Assembly: GCF_007995155.1 (NCBI RefSeq)
Contig: NZ_CP042593.1
Location: 4,072,001 to 4,136,000 of the forward strand
Origin: Cytobacillus dafuensis
GTDB taxonomy: Bacteria; Bacillota; Bacilli; Bacillales; Cytobacillaceae
Reading direction: 5' to 3'
Length of the DNA: 64,000 nucleotides
Positions within the stretch are counted from its first letter, which is position 1; each line of letters opens with the position of its first letter. The translations under genes were made by a program, and so were the position numbers. A model generated the notes under the pieces. It was not told the DNA's origin and ran no database searches. It worked only from the letters and a program-made list of their open reading frames with translations. This document shows positions 15,302 to 25,176 of this stretch, piece by piece.

Positions 15302-17155
15302 TTATCCTGCTACTTTCTTCGCAAATTGGCTGTTGTAAAGATCAGCATAGAAGCCATTTTCCTCTAAAAGCTCTTCATGTGTACCTTGTTCAATTACCTT
15401 CCCTTGATCCATGACTAAGATTAAATCAGCGTCCCGAATTGTTGAGAGGCGATGGGCAATAACGAAGCTTGTTCTTCCTTCCATTAATCTGTTCATTGCT
15501 TGTTGAATAAGCGCCTCTGTTCGTGTATCGACACTTGAGGTTGCTTCATCAAGGATCATAATTGGAGGATCAGCAAGTACTGCCCGAGCTATAGTCAAAA
15601 GTTGCTTTTGTCCTTGAGAAATATTGGATGCTTCCTCATTTAAGACAGTATCATATCCATCTGGTAGCGTTCGGATAAAATGATCTGCACGTGCTGTCTT
15701 TGCAGCTGAGATAATTTCATCGTCTGTCACACCTTTTTTGCCATAAGCTAAGTTTGCCTTAATCGTTCCATTAAAGAGCCATGTGTCTTGAAGCACCATT
15801 CCAAAGGTAGAACGCAGATCTTCGCGAGACATATCACGTGTGTCGAATCCATCAATCGTGATTTTCCCGCCATTTATTTCATAAAACCGCATTAATAAAT
15901 TAATGAGCGTCGTTTTTCCGGCTCCAGTTGGCCCAACAATAGCGACTGTCTGTCCTGGGAGAACTTTAATATTCATATCTTCTATTAATAATTCATCTCC
16001 ATACCCAAAATCGACATGCTCAAATGCAACTGCACCCTTTGAACGCTGTAGAGTAACGGTATTCGATTCTTGAACTTCTTCCTCTTCATCTAGCAATTCG
16101 AAAACCCGCTCTGCTGCAGCGACAGTTGCCTGAATGATGTTTGCGATGTTTGCTGTTTGTGCAATCGGCTGTGTAAATTGACGCGAATACGTAATAAACG
16201 CTTGAATATCACCGATAGAAATTGCCCGGTTTGTAACTAAAATACCACCAACAATACAAATTAAAACATAGCCTAAATTACCGACAAAAGACATCATCGG
16301 CATGATGACACCCGAAATAAATTGAGCTTTACGGCCTGCATCATATAACTCTTCATTCACTTTATCAAATTCAGCAATGGCCTTTTTCTCATGACCAAAC
16401 GCTTTTACGACTTGGTGACCGGTATACATTTCTTCAATATGTCCATTTAATTCCCCAAGTGTTCGCTGTTGATTAGCAAAGTGTTTTTGTGACTTTTTCA
16501 AAAATGGTCTTATCACAAAAATTGATAGCGGGAGTGTGACAATTGAAATCAGCGTTAATATCGGACTGATGGTGAGCATCATGATGATAATTCCTACGAT
16601 TGTTACGATCGATGTAATGAACTGTGTCATACTTTGCTGCAGTGTACTGCCGATTGTATCAATATCATTTGTTACACGGCTTAATATTTCCCCATTTGGA
16701 CGACCATCGAAATATTTTAGCGGCAGTTTTTCAAGCTTTTCATTTACATCTTCCCTTAAAGTATAGACCGTCTTTTGGGCTACACCAGCCATGATGTACT
16801 GCTGAATATAGCTAAAGATGCTGCTAGTTACATATAAGCCTGCTAAAAGAAGTAACAACCTGCCAATTGCATCGAAGTCAATTCCTGCGCCTGGTACTCC
16901 CGTGAGCTTTCCGTATGCACCTTCAAAAAGTTCAGTCAGCGCATTCCCCATGATCTTCGGTCCAGCAATCATAAAAACAGTACTCATGATAGCTGCAAAA
17001 AACACAGCTATTAACTGATTACGTCGTGGTTTCAAATAACTGAGAAGACGACGTAAAGTTCCTTTAAAATCTTTCGCCTTCTGACCAGCCACCATCATAT
17101 TTCCCTGTCCCATTAGCCCTCCGCCATGAGATTGCGATTTCTTATCTTTACTCAT
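15302..17155 (-). CDS. Heterodimeric ABC exporter subunit with canonical ATPase site
   Basis: A 617-residue half-transporter: a Gly/Met-rich N-terminus, six membrane segments (about 45-340) and an ATPase domain with Walker A GPTGAGKTT, Walker B IMILDEATSSVD and switch His (IAHRLST). The signature is altered to ISQGQKQ instead of LSGGQ. The partner gene upstream has the opposite defect, so together they form an asymmetric exporter of the BmrCD/YfiBC type, with one degenerate ATP site. It overlaps the partner by 4 bases (ATGA). Substrates of this class are drugs or lipids; here unknown. Confidence 0.9.
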   Translation of the reverse strand: MSKDKKSQSHGGGLMGQGNMMVAGQKAKDFKGTLRRLLSYLKPRRNQLIAVFFAAIMSTVFMIAGPKIMGNALTELFEGAYGKLTGVPGAGIDFDAIGRLLLLLAGLYVTSSIFSYIQQYIMAGVAQKTVYTLREDVNEKLEKLPLKYFDGRPNGEILSRVTNDIDTIGSTLQQSMTQFITSIVTIVGIIIMMLTISPILTLISIVTLPLSIFVIRPFLKKSQKHFANQQRTLGELNGHIEEMYTGHQVVKAFGHEKKAIAEFDKVNEELYDAGRKAQFISGVIMPMMSFVGNLGYVLICIVGGILVTNRAISIGDIQAFITYSRQFTQPIAQTANIANIIQATVAAAERVFELLDEEEEVQESNTVTLQRSKGAVAFEHVDFGYGDELLIEDMNIKVLPGQTVAIVGPTGAGKTTLINLLMRFYEINGGKITIDGFDTRDMSREDLRSTFGMVLQDTWLFNGTIKANLAYGKKGVTDDEIISAAKTARADHFIRTLPDGYDTVLNEEASNISQGQKQLLTIARAVLADPPIMILDEATSSVDTRTEALIQQAMNRLMEGRTSFVIAHRLSTIRDADLILVMDQGKVIEQGTHEELLEENGFYADLYNSQFAKKVAG

Positions 17156-18876
17156 GCAATTTCCTCCTCTGAGAGCTGGGATTCAACAATTTCACGGTAG
17201 ACAGCATTGTTTTCAAGCAATTCTGCGTGTGTTCCGATTCCGGCAATTTCCCCTTTATCTAACACAATGATTCGATCTGCTTCGATAACAGTGCTGACCC
17301 GTTGTGCAACAAGCAAAACCGTTGCATCCTTGGTCTCATCCTTTAATGCTGCGCGTAATTTTGCATCTGTTTTATAATCAAGAGCTGAAAAGCTGTCATC
17401 AAAAATGTAAATATCCGGTTTTCTAACGAGAGCTCTTGCAATCGATAAGCGCTGTTTTTGCCCTCCAGAAACATTTGAACCACCTTGTGAGATGATAGAA
17501 TCATAACCATTCTCCATTTTGCTAATGAAATCTTCGGCTTGCGCAATTCGTGCTGCATGCTCGATTTCGTCCTGAGTTGCATCTTCCTTCCCAAAACGAA
17601 TATTTTCGGCAATTGTCCCTGTAAAAAGTAATGCCTTTTGTGGAACAAAGCCAATTTTTGAACGAATTTCCTCTTTAGAAGCATCCAGTACATTAATTCC
17701 GTTTACGCGAATCACACCGCTTGAAATATCATAAAAACGAGGTACTAAATTCACAAGAGTTGACTTCCCAGCACCAGTTCCGCCAATAATCGCAGTTACT
17801 TCTCCTGATCTAGCTTGAAAACTTATATCAGATAGGGCAGGTTCCTCCGCTCCCGGATAATGAAAGGTGACATGCTCAAATTCAAGCGTACCGCGACTGC
17901 GGTCTGCTTTATCCGTTCCCTCATTGGAGGTTATAGGCTTCATTTCAAGCACTTCATTAATTCGCTTTGCCGAAACAGCAGCTCGTGGGATCATAACAAA
18001 CATCATTGATGCCATGACAAGAGCAAACATGATTTGCATCACGTATTGAATGAAAGCCATCAAATCCCCTATCTGCATCCCGCCATTATCAATACGAATA
18101 CCGCCTAACCAAATGACTGCAACGACTGTTAAATTCATGACGAGCATCATAATCGGCATCATAAATGCTATGACTTTATTGACTTTAATCGATACATCTG
18201 TTAAATCCTTATTAGCCTTCTGCAGCCGATCTTTTTCTTGTTTCTCCCGATTAAAAGCACGAATTACACGAATACCTGTTAAGTTTTCACGTAAAACAAG
18301 ATTTAACTGATCAAGTCGTTTTTGAACCAATTTAAAAAGAGGCATGGCTTTTTTCATAATAAGAAGGATTGAACCAATCAATATTGGTATTGTTGCTACA
18401 ATGATTAATGATAGCTTTGCATCCTTCGAAACGGCCATCATAACTCCACCAATAAACATAATCGGAGCACTCACAACGAAACGAAGCATCATGATAACGA
18501 CTTGCTGTATTTGGGTGATATCATTCGTTGTTCTTGTAATGAGTGAAGCTGTTCCAACCTTATCAAAATCCTGGAGCGAAAAATTCTCCACATGTGTAAA
18601 AACCTTCCGACGGATATCTTTTCCCAGCCCCATCGCCGCTTTAGAAGAATAATAGCTTGCAGCTACCGATGCACATGCCCCTATTGCAGCAACTAAAAGC
18701 ATTAATCCTCCAATTTCCCAAATATATGACTTATCTTCTTTTACTACTCCATTGTCAATAATATCTGACATTAAGGTTGGCAAAAATAAATCTGCCATGG
18801 ACTGTACAAAAACAAGTCCAAATACAGCTAATACAATCCACTTATAAAATGAAAGATTTTTTAAGAGTTTAATCAT
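17152..18876 (-). CDS. Heterodimeric ABC exporter subunit with degenerate catalytic residue
   Basis: A 574-residue half-transporter with six membrane segments and an ATPase domain. Walker A is GGTGAGKST and the signature VSGGQKQR is canonical, but the Walker B ends IYIFDDSFSALD: the catalytic Glu is replaced by Asp, and the switch His is Gln (VAQRVST). These are the marks of the non-catalytic half of heterodimeric exporters. I use ATG 18876, with GGAG nine bases upstream; upstream starts lack a site. It overlaps the MarR gene by 8 bases and the second subunit by 4, so the three genes are one operon. Confidence 0.9.
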   Translation of the reverse strand: MIKLLKNLSFYKWIVLAVFGLVFVQSMADLFLPTLMSDIIDNGVVKEDKSYIWEIGGLMLLVAAIGACASVAASYYSSKAAMGLGKDIRRKVFTHVENFSLQDFDKVGTASLITRTTNDITQIQQVVIMMLRFVVSAPIMFIGGVMMAVSKDAKLSLIIVATIPILIGSILLIMKKAMPLFKLVQKRLDQLNLVLRENLTGIRVIRAFNREKQEKDRLQKANKDLTDVSIKVNKVIAFMMPIMMLVMNLTVVAVIWLGGIRIDNGGMQIGDLMAFIQYVMQIMFALVMASMMFVMIPRAAVSAKRINEVLEMKPITSNEGTDKADRSRGTLEFEHVTFHYPGAEEPALSDISFQARSGEVTAIIGGTGAGKSTLVNLVPRFYDISSGVIRVNGINVLDASKEEIRSKIGFVPQKALLFTGTIAENIRFGKEDATQDEIEHAARIAQAEDFISKMENGYDSIISQGGSNVSGGQKQRLSIARALVRKPDIYIFDDSFSALDYKTDAKLRAALKDETKDATVLLVAQRVSTVIEADRIIVLDKGEIAGIGTHAELLENNAVYREIVESQLSEEEIA

Positions 18877-19354
18877 GTTTGTCTTCTCCATTCTCTTCAG
18901 ATTCATCTTCTAAAAATGAGGCAATTTGTCGAAGTGAACAAAGTAATTCTTCATATTGCTTAACAGACAGTGTATCTATGGCTGATTCAAAAGCATGGTG
19001 TATACTGCCTTCCTTGCGCTTGATTGTTTCATAAAGCGTTTTTCCTTTTTCACTAATAATTAGCTGCATTTCTCTCCTGTTCTCTTTTACAGGGTGACGA
19101 ATAATCAACCCCGCTTGAACAAGTCCCTCTACTGCCTGGCTTAAAGTGCTCTTTGGAAATTGCATAACCGTACCGAGCTGCTTTTGAGTCATTTCCTTAC
19201 GTGGCGTCAATGTCATTAATACCGCGTATTGAGGGACAGAAAGGTTATTGTCCGCTGCTGACTTCTGAACGATTCGCCTCATGCTCAAATTCACACGCCA
19301 CAATGTACGGAATAGCTCCGACGAACGCAAGAATGCTTGATTTTCATATTCCAT
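18869..19354 (-). CDS. MarR-family regulator of the ABC exporter operon
   Basis: A 161-residue winged-helix protein with the recognition segment TQKQLGTVMQFPKSTLSQAVEGLV and the wing HPVKENRREMQLIISEKG. As first gene of the operon it probably represses itself and both exporter genes. Start choice is uncertain: ATG 19354 gives 11-nt spacing from GGAG, while ATG 19363 and GTG positions lie within or too close to it. A GTTC...GAAC dyad lies just upstream. Confidence 0.85.
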   Translation of the reverse strand: MEYENQAFLRSSELFRTLWRVNLSMRRIVQKSAADNNLSVPQYAVLMTLTPRKEMTQKQLGTVMQFPKSTLSQAVEGLVQAGLIIRHPVKENRREMQLIISEKGKTLYETIKRKEGSIHHAFESAIDTLSVKQYEELLCSLRQIASFLEDESEENGEDKHD

Positions 19355-19384
19355 TATTTTCATCACTCCGTTCACAACAAAACA

Positions 19385-19398
19385 GTTCTAAAATGAAC
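19385..19398. promoter_or_regulatory. Candidate MarR operator
   Basis: GTTCTAAAATGAAC is an inverted repeat with 4-bp arms, extended by AT-rich sequence, about 30 bases before the MarR start. Confidence 0.4.
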
Positions 19399-19568
19399 AA
19401 TTAAAAAAATTAATGTTTTAAATTTACTCCTATTTTTTATCATAGTCAAGATGAAAATAATGTATTTCTTCTCTTAACCAATTTAGACAGACCAACTAGT
19501 CAAATCTGGAAGTAAAAGCGAGTTAATTGTTATAATTAGGAAAAGTTTTTTTATTCTAGGAGGAATAA

Positions 19569-20390
19569 ATGAGTAATATCCCAAACAATATTAAACTAGT
19601 CATAGATTCTTATTTTGTTTTACTAGACTCCAAGCTGCCAAATATTTTAGATGCCTATTATATATATGGATCTATTTCATTGGGAGCATTTACAGAGGGT
19701 TTTAGCGATATTGACTTTATCGCCATTTTACAGAGGAAACTAACCAATATAGAAATAGTAGAGTTAACAGAAGTTCATAAAGAAATTCAGAAAAGATTCC
19801 CTAAAATGATCTTAGATGGGATTTATGTCATGCAAAGTGATTTTGAGTCACTAAGAAACCAAAATTCATGTCTTGAATTTAGAGAGGGGAAATTTCAAGG
19901 TTATACACAATTTAATAGAAATTCCATTGATGCTTTTCAACTAAAAAAATATGGAATTGCCATTAAAGGAAGAGCTACTGAAGAATTAAATTACACGGTA
20001 AATTGGGATGAGCTTCTTAATGGAATGCATAATAACCTTAATACGTATTGGAAAGATTGGAAAAATAAATGTGAAAAATTCCCTTCAATCCATTATGCAG
20101 GTTTATTCTTTAGTCTAAGTTCGATAGAATGGGGAGTTCTCGGTGTTTCACGTCCCTATTATACTTTTCTAGAAAAAGATATTACGTCAAAAGTTGAAGC
20201 TGGAGAATATGCATTAAGAACAGTGCCTCCAAGATGGCATAAAATTATTAATGAATCAATGCGGCTGCGTAAAGGAATCACCCAGTCGTATTATACATCT
20301 AGAAACGAAAGAAGAAATGACGCTCTACTATATATGGATTTTATTCTTCAAGAGAGCAACAAGCTATTTTCGGATGCAAATATTAAGTAA
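19569..20390 (+). CDS. Nucleotidyltransferase, aminoglycoside adenylyltransferase-like
   Basis: A 273-residue protein. The N-terminal nucleotidyltransferase core has YIYGSISLGAFTEGFSDIDFIAIL, i.e. the GS...SDIDF signature with both metal-binding Asp residues (about 47 and 49). A helical C-terminal domain follows, as in AadA/Spc-type enzymes (DUF4111 region). Related proteins adenylylate spectinomycin or streptomycin, but many chromosomal homologues have no known substrate, so resistance should not be assumed. The AGGAGG site and ATG are clear; the gene stands alone. Confidence 0.78.
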   Translation: MSNIPNNIKLVIDSYFVLLDSKLPNILDAYYIYGSISLGAFTEGFSDIDFIAILQRKLTNIEIVELTEVHKEIQKRFPKMILDGIYVMQSDFESLRNQNSCLEFREGKFQGYTQFNRNSIDAFQLKKYGIAIKGRATEELNYTVNWDELLNGMHNNLNTYWKDWKNKCEKFPSIHYAGLFFSLSSIEWGVLGVSRPYYTFLEKDITSKVEAGEYALRTVPPRWHKIINESMRLRKGITQSYYTSRNERRNDALLYMDFILQESNKLFSDANIK

Positions 20391-20443
20391 GTTTTTGTTG
20401 TATGATAAATCATTCCATTTATGAATTGTCAGGAGTAAAAACA

Positions 20444-20489
20444 AAAGAGGCGTCTCTAAGCCGAAATTACGACTTCTGAGACACCCCTT
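20444..20489 (-). terminator. Terminator of the amino-acid permease gene
   Basis: Minus strand: a long stem (GGGGTGTCTCAGAAGTCG with CGGCTTAGAGACGCCTC, minor mismatches) followed by TTTTGTTTTT. Confidence 0.8.
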
Positions 20490-20542
20490 GATTTAGACTT
20501 TATTATAAAAAATACATGGATATGATTATTGTCCGTTACATC

Positions 20543-21913
20543 TTAATTTTCCGCTGCCTCTAACCGATTGGCCTTGGCTATTCGTATCTTATAAATCGCA
20601 ATCAGCATAATAAACCAAACAGGTGTTATGAATAAGGCAACTCGAGTATCTTCTGCAAGTGCAAGAACAACAAGAATGAAGGCAAGAAAAACAAGAATCA
20701 GATAATTGGAAAATGGATAAAGCGGCATTTTAAATTTATTCACTTTCGCTAGATCAGGTCTAGTTTTTCGGTATTTCAAATGACTGATAACTGTAATTCC
20801 CCAAATAAAGATGAAGCATACTGTAGAAACACTTGTAATCAGAGTAAATACTCCTTCAGGCATTATATAGTTCAAAACAACAGCAATTAGAATGACAACC
20901 GTTGAAAAGAACAATGCATTGGAAGGGACTTTACGTGAAGTAAGTTTTGTCATTGGTATAGGTGCATCTTTATCTTTTGCAAGTGAATATAGCATCCGGC
21001 TTGTACTGAAGACGGCACTGTTACATGCCGAAGCTGCGGATGTTAGTACAACAAAATTGACGATACCAGCAGCTGCTGCGATACCAACTGCCACGAATAC
21101 TTGTACAAATGGACTTTCCATTGGGTTGATGGCGTTCCATGGATAAATACTCATAATGACAATAAGTGCACCAATATAGAAAATTAAAATCCGAATGGGA
21201 ATATTATTGATAGCTTTTGGGATTACTCTTTCTGGGTCTTCTGTTTCACCTGCTGTTAGTCCGACAAGTTCAATACCAACAAACGCAAACACTACCATCT
21301 GGAATGAAAGGATAAAACCTTCTATGCCATTCGGAAACATGCCTCCATGACTCCATAGATTCGTGAAACTTGATGGTCCCGAATTAGTAGAAAATCCTTT
21401 AATAATCATGAAAATGCCGATTACAATGAGTGCTAGAATCGCAATGACTTTAATTAATGCGAACCAGAACTCCATTTCCCCAAAAAGTTTTACGGTTGCA
21501 AGGTTCATGATTAGCAAAATGACCAATGCAATTAACCCTGGCATCCACTGTGGTACATCTGGAAGCCAAAACTGAGTATAGAGACCAACAGCTGTTAAGT
21601 CAGCCATTGCGATTGAAATCCAGCAAAACCAGTAGGTCCAGCCTGTGATAAATGCTGCCATATTACCTAAATAGTCTCTTACGAAGTCAACAAAAGAATG
21701 ATAATTCAAATTGGATAAGAGCAGTTCTCCGAGTGATCGCATAATTAAAAAGCAAATTACACCTGTAATCATGTAAGCAAATAAAATCGAAGGTCCTGCT
21801 AAATGAATCGACTTTCCTGCTCCAAGAAATAAACCTGTTCCGATTGCACCGCCAATAGCGATTAGTTGTACATGTCTGTTTTTTAGACCTCTTGACAAAT
21901 TTTGCTGCTTCAT
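20543..21913 (-). CDS. APC-family amino-acid permease (CycA/AapA-like)
   Basis: A 456-residue inner-membrane permease with about 12 membrane segments. The N-terminal SRGLKNRHVQLIAIGGAIGTGLFLGAG motif in outline and the mid-protein FSFQMVVFAFVGIELVGLTAGETEDPE stretch define the amino-acid transporter (AAT) branch of APC proteins. The nearest characterised types are CycA (D-Ala, D-Ser, Gly) and GABA or proline permeases; the sequence does not decide which. It is a single gene with a terminator. The 371 bases upstream (21914-22285) show no recognisable riboswitch or repeat; they hold the divergent promoters. Confidence 0.87.
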   Translation of the reverse strand: MKQQNLSRGLKNRHVQLIAIGGAIGTGLFLGAGKSIHLAGPSILFAYMITGVICFLIMRSLGELLLSNLNYHSFVDFVRDYLGNMAAFITGWTYWFCWISIAMADLTAVGLYTQFWLPDVPQWMPGLIALVILLIMNLATVKLFGEMEFWFALIKVIAILALIVIGIFMIIKGFSTNSGPSSFTNLWSHGGMFPNGIEGFILSFQMVVFAFVGIELVGLTAGETEDPERVIPKAINNIPIRILIFYIGALIVIMSIYPWNAINPMESPFVQVFVAVGIAAAAGIVNFVVLTSAASACNSAVFSTSRMLYSLAKDKDAPIPMTKLTSRKVPSNALFFSTVVILIAVVLNYIMPEGVFTLITSVSTVCFIFIWGITVISHLKYRKTRPDLAKVNKFKMPLYPFSNYLILVFLAFILVVLALAEDTRVALFITPVWFIMLIAIYKIRIAKANRLEAAEN

Positions 21914-22285
21914 GTTGATTCACCACTCTCTGTTTTTCTAGGTTGCCTACAACTTTCCTCAAAAGACCAAATAATGTGACAATTTAAAATTAACAACATA
22001 ATTGAATTTTACCATATTATCTGTAAATTCGACAATAAGAGGGAAGTACTAGGCTCCGAATGAATACATGAAGTGAAACTTTTATCCGTTGTTTTTTTCA
22101 TCCCCTGCTGACTGCTTGTTGTATGAAAAAGGCTTTACAATAAGCAATTGCTTAATCAAAATAGGAATATCGGCTGCCACAAACTAGAAAATGTTTATAC
22201 CAAAAAGCTCCTATTGTTCCAATAAATTTAACGCTAATAATAGGTATAATTACTAGTATCATTACCTACTTGAGGAGGAAAAAAA

Positions 22286-22741
22286 ATGACTGACACTGTA
22301 TTTGTTTATGTTACGTATATCTCAACGACACCCGAAAAGCTGTGGGAAGCTTTGACAAGCAGTGATTTTACTGAAAAATATTTCTTCGGCAGCTCTATTC
22401 AATCCGATTGGAAGGAAGGCTCAAGCATTACGTATTCGAGGAATGGACAGGTCACTGACCATGGAATCATCCTAAAGTGCGAGCTGCAACGGATACTTTC
22501 CTTTACATGGAATTATGTGTTAGATAAAACCCCTCGTGAGCATCCTTCACAGGTTACTTTTGAATTGAAACCAATGGATTCAACTGTAAAATTAACGCTA
22601 AAGCATGAAAATCTATTGCCTTCTGACTTGGTGGATAAGGACGATACCTTCCAAGGATTTAACAATGGATGGCCAGCTATTCTAAGCAACTTGAAAAGCC
22701 TTCTTGAAACAGGAAACACCCTGCCTCCCATTTCAATATAA
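22286..22741 (+). CDS. SRPBCC/AHSA1-family protein, first copy
   Basis: A 151-residue protein with the START-like hydrophobic-cavity fold of the AHSA1 family: an N-terminal strand with TTPEKLWEALTSSDFTEKYFFG, a central DW-EGSSITY segment and a C-terminal long helix with GWPAILSNLKSLLETG. Such proteins bind small hydrophobic ligands; no function is known for this one. It has GGAGG before ATG. It stands alone and does not pair with the ArsR gene, unlike the second copy at 25605. Confidence 0.75.
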   Translation: MTDTVFVYVTYISTTPEKLWEALTSSDFTEKYFFGSSIQSDWKEGSSITYSRNGQVTDHGIILKCELQRILSFTWNYVLDKTPREHPSQVTFELKPMDSTVKLTLKHENLLPSDLVDKDDTFQGFNNGWPAILSNLKSLLETGNTLPPISI

Positions 22742-22800
22742 AATCATTGGAGGTTTTCCGCCGCCCCTCAAGTTAACCCTTTGAACATCCAAAAATAAAA

Positions 22801-22846
22801 AAACGGGTCAGTTCCTACTCCTACAGAAATGTAAGGAACTGACCCT
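22801..22846 (-). terminator. Terminator of the short DedA gene
   Basis: A 12-bp stem (GGGTCAGTTCCT / AGGAACTGACCC) with a 20-nt loop; on the minus strand it is followed by GTTTTTTTATTTTT. Confidence 0.85.
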
Positions 22847-22854
22847 AATCATAA

Positions 22855-23361
22855 TCAATAAAAAAACTGTATCTGTGAAAATCGATCGCCAAGTGTCATC
22901 CCGAGACCAAAAAATGCGGATGTCCATATTATTGCAGTGGAGTATGAAAGAAGGGCAAAAACCTTGTATTTCACTCCACTTATTCCAGCAGCAACAGGAA
23001 CAAGATAACGGACGATCGGAATAAAAAAACCAATACATATCGCAAGATTACCGTATTTATTAAATAGCTTTTCAGCTTTTATGAAATGACGGTTACTTTT
23101 TTTCCCTTTTAATCTCAAAAGAATACGTTGACTAAACATCTTGCCGAGTATATAACCAATCGTAACAGCTGTTAATAACCCAGTAAGAATACAAATATAG
23201 ATTATCCACGGATTCATAACACCCTCATTCGCTAATACTCCACCAGTCAGAATAGTAATTTCGTTTGGAACCGGTATTCCAAACGGACCTAAGCAGAAGG
23301 CAAGGAAAAAAATTAAATATCCATACTGATCCACCAGTTGAATAATTGTTTCACTTAACAT
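22855..23361 (-). CDS. Short DedA-family membrane protein
   Basis: A 168-residue DedA/VTT protein with the GPFGIPVPNEITILTGGVLA re-entrant motif in outline and the central GFFIPIVRYLVPVAAGISGV motif. It is shorter than typical DedA proteins (about 200), lacking most of the last membrane helix, but it ends just before a strong terminator, so it may be a natural short form. The start ATG follows AAGGTGGG at 8 nt. It may act in lipid-carrier recycling like other DedA members; this is inference from the family. Confidence 0.82.
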   Translation of the reverse strand: MLSETIIQLVDQYGYLIFFLAFCLGPFGIPVPNEITILTGGVLANEGVMNPWIIYICILTGLLTAVTIGYILGKMFSQRILLRLKGKKSNRHFIKAEKLFNKYGNLAICIGFFIPIVRYLVPVAAGISGVKYKVFALLSYSTAIIWTSAFFGLGMTLGDRFSQIQFFY

Positions 23362-23535
23362 TTTTCATTCCCACCTTCTCCCTGATGTACGGTAATACTA
23401 AAGGAAATATTTAGACGCTTTTGAGGATCATTCTAAAGAAAATCTGCTGAAAAAAAATCCGCCCTTAGGCGGAGATAAACTTCAGACTCATTAATTTATA
23501 TGCTTGATACTGAGCTAAAATCAACTGTATTACAC

Positions 23536-23805
23536 ATAAAGTGAAACTTCCATCAGTGGGGGTTTTTCGACGCACAGGACGTGCTAGTGCCGACGTTGCC
23601 ACAGGACGTGGCGTTCTTAGTCGGCTTTCATCCCCCACTGATGGTTAGTTGCGGCCCACAGGAAGTGGGTCACACAGACGTTGCCACACGATGTGGCGTT
23701 TTTAGTCTGTGTTCATTTTACGGACAGTTGATCCCCCACTTACTCTTCTTTGCATACGCGAATCCTTGAAGTGGGGGTCTTACTGCCCGTTTAATCTGCG
23801 ATAAA
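23536..23805 (+). repeat. R2 dispersed repeat, full copy b
   Basis: 270 bp from ATAAAGTGAAACTTCC to GCGATAAA. It is built of nested hairpins: CATCAGTGGGGG / CCCCCACTGATG, GCAC-AGGAC-GTGC (23572-23584), GCCAC-AGGAC-GTGGC (23598-23612), CCCAC-AGGAA-GTGGG (23655-23669), GCCACA-CGA-TGTGGC, and an outer ACGGGCAG / CTGCCCGT-like pair enclosing CCCCCACTT / AAGTGGGGG. Nothing else is seen in 23362-23844. Confidence 0.85.
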
Positions 23806-23844
23806 ATAATTCGAAAAAGTTAATTCTGAATCTCTTTGAACTCC

Positions 23845-25068
23845 TTAATCTTTTGCTAACATTCCTTCTCCATGGTTCGGAGCTTTCATATTGTATATTG
23901 GGAGGATAGCAAGAAGACCAAAAACAAATAGAATCGCTGCTAATTCGAACATGAAAATGATCGAAAATGATTCCTTTAAAACACCTGCAATACTCATCGT
24001 TAATACCATGGATCCGGTGAAAAGTGGACTTAGTGTACCGTTTACTCTTCCAATAAATTCAGACTTTGTATTTTGCAGGATCATTGTATTTATCCCAATT
24101 TGAATACATGGGAAGAATAATCCATTAAAGAATTCAGCCCCTAGAGTAATAGGCAAATTGGTCGAATATCCGACCACAGCCATACCAATGGCATTCGCTA
24201 ACATCCCAAGCATTAACAGCCTTTGTGGTGGAACCGACTTTGAGAACATGACAGATGCGGCACCGCCTACGATCATTCCAATTCCGTTTGCCATTAATAG
24301 CCATTGCAAATTTTCTTTCGGTAATTCTAACCGCTCTGTAACAAGGAAAATGTTCAGAGGCTGAATTAAACCAACTGCAAGTCCGGCTGCCATAAAACAA
24401 AGACCAAGAAGCTTTAATTCCTTTTTGGACAATACATAGCGAATTCCGCTTTTCATTTCCTCAAGTAAGGTTGATTCTTTCTTTTCATTTTCCATGGAAT
24501 GGTCAGCAGGAATAAATGCAAGCATTACGGCTGAAAGAAGGAACGCAACTCCAGTAATAGCAATAGACACGTCGATTCCAAATTGCTGGAATACAAAAGT
24601 TCCAAGCACTGGTCCAAAAACCATAAAAACAGCAAAAATAGTTTGATAAATGGCCATAGCCGATTGAATCAATTCTTCACCCAAATGCATTTTAAATAAT
24701 TTCATTCCAGATGGCTGAGAGAACTGTGATAATATAGCTGAAATTAATGTAGCAAAGAAGATAATTTTCCATGATCCAAACACAAGCGTAATTAATACTG
24801 CGAACACAGAAATGGCACTTAGAATATCACACCAGATCATTGTTCTTTTCGGCCGCCAGCGGTCAGCAAAGGTTCCTCCAATAAAGGAGAAGATAAAAAT
24901 AGGCGCAAATTCAGCAACTGAAATCATCGAAACCGCAAAGGCATCTCCATTTGTTTTTTCCATAACGAATAAAAGCACAGCAAAATTTCGAATCCAAATT
25001 CCTACCTGAAGAAACAAGGCAGATAGAAAAACGGCCCGAACAAAACGATTTTTTAATAATTGTGACAT
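23845..25068 (-). CDS. MFS transporter, DHA3-like (macrolide-efflux-type)
   Basis: A 407-residue major facilitator with about 12 membrane segments, opening LLKNRFVRAVFLSALFLQVG and carrying the GGTFADRWRPKRTMIWCD loop between helices 2 and 3. The wording is that of DHA3 efflux proteins (MefA-like and related). I start at ATG 25068, with AGAGGAA upstream, giving a normal MFS N-terminus; the frame stays open for 32 more codons upstream. A long hairpin-rich leader (25177-25411) suggests post-initiation control. The substrate is not known. Confidence 0.83.
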   Translation of the reverse strand: MSQLLKNRFVRAVFLSALFLQVGIWIRNFAVLLFVMEKTNGDAFAVSMISVAEFAPIFIFSFIGGTFADRWRPKRTMIWCDILSAISVFAVLITLVFGSWKIIFFATLISAILSQFSQPSGMKLFKMHLGEELIQSAMAIYQTIFAVFMVFGPVLGTFVFQQFGIDVSIAITGVAFLLSAVMLAFIPADHSMENEKKESTLLEEMKSGIRYVLSKKELKLLGLCFMAAGLAVGLIQPLNIFLVTERLELPKENLQWLLMANGIGMIVGGAASVMFSKSVPPQRLLMLGMLANAIGMAVVGYSTNLPITLGAEFFNGLFFPCIQIGINTMILQNTKSEFIGRVNGTLSPLFTGSMVLTMSIAGVLKESFSIIFMFELAAILFVFGLLAILPIYNMKAPNHGEGMLAKD

Positions 25069-25176
25069 AACATTCCTCTTTTCTGAAGGTGAGAGGTAGG
25101 ATAGGAGAAAGAACAGTGAATGAACCGAATCCTTGATTGAAACCTCTTTCTCAACACTAAACATTTTAGTTTAAAA

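Noticed and set aside
19569..20390. Acquired aminoglycoside-resistance gene
   Set aside because: There is no transposon or integron context and its base composition matches the surroundings; it looks like a chromosomal nucleotidyltransferase.
23581..23769. Open frames within R2 copies (also at 40071-40395 and 44031-44219)
   Set aside because: They recur only because R2 lacks stops in one phase; they break in other copies and have no ribosome binding sites.
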